In this document: one piece after another, positions 15,006 through 16,729 of the stretch | Layout of the letters: the number at the start of each line of letters is the position of its first letter | Numbering within the stretch: the stretch's first letter is position 1 | NCBI GenBank assembly: GCA_003645825.1 | Contig: QNCQ01000010.1 | Span: forward strand, 1 to 16,729 | Source: Fidelibacterota bacterium | GTDB taxonomy: Bacteria; Fidelibacterota; UBA2242; B5-G15 | Length of the DNA: 16,729 nt | Direction: 5' to 3' | Translations under genes and position numbers: made by a program | Notes under the pieces: model-generated | What the model saw: only the letters and a program-made list of their open reading frames with translations | Told to the model about the DNA's origin: nothing | Databases searched by the model: none

Positions 15006-16729
15006 ATGGCATTATTGTTGAAGAAACTCTACGAACAGTTTCTATTTGGTGTGCGAATGAGAAGAATAACAAAACACCCAGTGATTGAGGTTCCATCGGA
15101 TAGAAAATCGGTTAGGTTCAAATTCGATGGGGTAGAGTACACCGGTTACGAAGGTGAAATGGTTTCCTCGGCTTTAATTGCAAACGGGATAGAGGTTTTT
15201 TCTATTCATAAAAAAAATGATTCTCCTAGGGGGATATTTTGTGCTAATGGTCAGTGTGCCAACTGCACCCTGATAATAGATGGAATTCCTCAGAAGTCAT
15301 GTGTTACTCCCCTTAAAGAAGGAATGGTTATACGTTCACTTGTTCATTTACCCGATCTACCCGAGATTGATTCCGCATTTAGAGGAGGTGAAAGACTAAA
15401 TTTGCAATGTGATATCCTTGTTATCGGAGGGGGTCCTGCTGGTCTGTCTGCAGCTATTGAGTTAGCTAAAAAAGGTTACAATGTTATTATTGTGGATGAT
15501 AAAGACAGGCTAGGGGGCAAACTTGTTTTGCAGACACACAAATTTTTTGGTTCAATTGAGGATTGTCATGCAGGAACAAGGGGTATAGACATTGCCAAAA
15601 TTCTCTCTGATGAGATAGAAAGATTTAAGAACATCAGGGTTCTATTAAATTCTGTGGCTGTGGGAATTTACAAAGATGGAAAAGTTGGGGTCTTTAAGGA
15701 TAACAAAAATTACATTCTGATAGATTTTGAAGGCCTTGTGATAGCTACGGGAGCAAGAGAGAAAAGCCTTTTATTTCCTGGGAATGATCTGCCGGGGGTA
15801 TACGGTGCGGGTGCTTTCCAAACGCTCGTAAATAGGGATCTTGTAAAGCCTTCAAGCAGGATTTTTATAGTTGGTAGCGGAAACGTGGGGCTCATAGCTG
15901 CCTATCACGCTCTTCAGGCTGGGATCACTGTTGTGGGGATCTGTGATGTTCTTGGTACTGTATCTGGTTATAAGGTTCATGCAGATAAGATAAAAAGAAT
16001 GGGGGTTCCGATCTATTTAAGGCATACGGTAGTCTGTGCCGCGGGGGATGGAAAAGTAGAGAAAGTTACCGTTGCAGAGGTTGATGAAAAGTTTAGACCA
16101 ATTTTGAAGACGGCAAAAACTTTTAGTGTGGATACGATTCTAATAGCAGTGGGCTTAAGCCCTGTGAATGAGTTCTATAATATGGCGAAGAAATTTGGTT
16201 TTAAGGTAGTCAGAGCTGGTGATGCGGAAGAAATAGCAGAAGCATCTTCAGCAATGTTTGGAGGCAGGATTGCCGGACTGGAAATGGCAAAACTGATGGG
16301 TAAGGATGTAAAGATTGACGGAAGCTATTATGAGAAAATGGAATTATTAAAAAGCAAGCCTGGGCAAGTTTACACAAAAGGGAAGGTTGTCATTAACGAG
16401 AGTTTTCGCCCGATTATCCACTGTGTTCAGGAGATTCCCTGTAATCCATGCGTTTCTATATGTCCTTCTGGATCAATAAGATTAAAAAAGGTGAATAATA
16501 ACATAATGGACATTCCTGAGTTTGCCGGTAAATGTACTGGATGCCAGCTTTGTGTCGCTATATGTCCTGGGCTTGCTATTACACTTGCGAGAAAGATTGA
16601 TGATGAAAATGCAGAGGTAATTTTACCTCATGAGTTTGTTCCTGATTTCGAGGTTGGCGATCATATTGAAGTGACAGATATGGATGGAGAAGTTCTGTAC
16701 AGTGCTGAAGTTTTGAGAATAAAGTATAA
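15006..16729 (+). CDS. FAD/NAD(P)-dependent oxidoreductase with 2Fe-2S and two 4Fe-4S sites (3' truncated)
   Basis: Open to the right edge: 574 complete codons plus two bases, no stop. Domains in order: an N-terminal 2Fe-2S ferredoxin-like domain with C79, C84, C87 and C99; an FAD Rossmann domain (GGGPAG, 141-146); a second nucleotide-binding domain, probably NAD(P) (GSGNVG, 290-295); 'AEASSAMFGGRIAGL' near 411; then two 4Fe-4S motifs (C473, C479, C482, C486 and C510, C513, C516, C520) and a short beta-like tail. This order matches the alpha-subunit family of sarcosine oxidase, proline dehydrogenase, opine dehydrogenase and HcnB-like enzymes. These usually pair with a second FAD subunit that oxidises an amine or glycerol phosphate; that partner would lie beyond the edge. 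Starts at 15006 and 15057 are both possible with weak ribosome sites; the family N-terminus 'RRITKHPVIE' fits 15057 slightly better. Substrate unknown. Confidence 0.88.
   Translation, partial: MALLLKKLYEQFLFGVRMRRITKHPVIEVPSDRKSVRFKFDGVEYTGYEGEMVSSALIANGIEVFSIHKKNDSPRGIFCANGQCANCTLIIDGIPQKSCVTPLKEGMVIRSLVHLPDLPEIDSAFRGGERLNLQCDILVIGGGPAGLSAAIELAKKGYNVIIVDDKDRLGGKLVLQTHKFFGSIEDCHAGTRGIDIAKILSDEIERFKNIRVLLNSVAVGIYKDGKVGVFKDNKNYILIDFEGLVIATGAREKSLLFPGNDLPGVYGAGAFQTLVNRDLVKPSSRIFIVGSGNVGLIAAYHALQAGITVVGICDVLGTVSGYKVHADKIKRMGVPIYLRHTVVCAAGDGKVEKVTVAEVDEKFRPILKTAKTFSVDTILIAVGLSPVNEFYNMAKKFGFKVVRAGDAEEIAEASSAMFGGRIAGLEMAKLMGKDVKIDGSYYEKMELLKSKPGQVYTKGKVVINESFRPIIHCVQEIPCNPCVSICPSGSIRLKKVNNNIMDIPEFAGKCTGCQLCVAICPGLAITLARKIDDENAEVILPHEFVPDFEVGDHIEVTDMDGEVLYSAEVLRIKY

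Overview
The window reads as a piece of bacterial chromosome from an anaerobic, probably thermophilic, deep-branching lineage. The evidence for Bacteria is the bacterial form of Tgt, a bacterial RadA/Sms, good Shine-Dalgarno sites (some with TTG or GTG starts) and two lipobox signal peptides. The evidence for a thermophile or anaerobe is the pair of GH57 (not GH13) glycogen enzymes and a ferredoxin-type FAD oxidoreductase. I cannot name the phylum from the sequence. Coding density is very high. Eleven complete protein genes and two edge-truncated ones fill nearly everything. The longest gap without a gene is 268 bases, and I see no tRNA, rRNA, CRISPR array, insertion sequence or phage gene.

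Layout. (1) 2-2158, plus strand: the C-terminal end of spermidine synthase (speE), an agmatinase/ureohydrolase-family gene (speB-like) and a lipoprotein trypsin-fold serine protease, all overlapping or nearly so. This is a polyamine operon with a cell-envelope protease as its last gene. (2) 2310-8657, plus strand: glyceraldehyde-3-phosphate dehydrogenase (gap), a GH57 4-alpha-glucanotransferase/amylase, a GH57 branching enzyme and glycogen synthase (glgA). This is a glycogen synthesis and remodelling operon led by a glycolytic gene, with a recognisable sigma70-like promoter before gap. (3) 8654-12083, minus strand, convergent with glgA and sharing stop-codon bases with it: an EamA/DMT-type membrane transporter, radA and tgt, packed with a 2-nt gap and a 4-nt overlap. 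(4) 12352-13446, plus strand: a stand-alone MalK/UgpC/MsmX-type sugar ABC transporter ATPase with its own extended -10 promoter candidate. (5) 13476-14912, minus strand: a lipoprotein with a C-terminal transglutaminase-like cysteine hydrolase domain. (6) 15006 to the right edge, plus strand: a multi-cofactor oxidoreductase (2Fe-2S, FAD, NAD(P), two 4Fe-4S) cut off by the end of the window.

How it fits together. The gap-GH57-GH57-glgA block joins central glycolysis to storage polysaccharide: GlgA elongates, the branching enzyme makes alpha-1,6 branches, and the glucanotransferase rearranges or trims chains. No glgC or glycogen phosphorylase lies in the window. The orphan sugar-ABC ATPase could energise sugar importers encoded elsewhere. 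The adjacent speE/speB genes suit either agmatine to putrescine to spermidine, or the thermophile route through N1-aminopropylagmatine. Most of the window is recognisable housekeeping. The least explained parts are the two lipoprotein hydrolases and a hairpin at the tgt start site. I did not find a convincing new multi-gene system.
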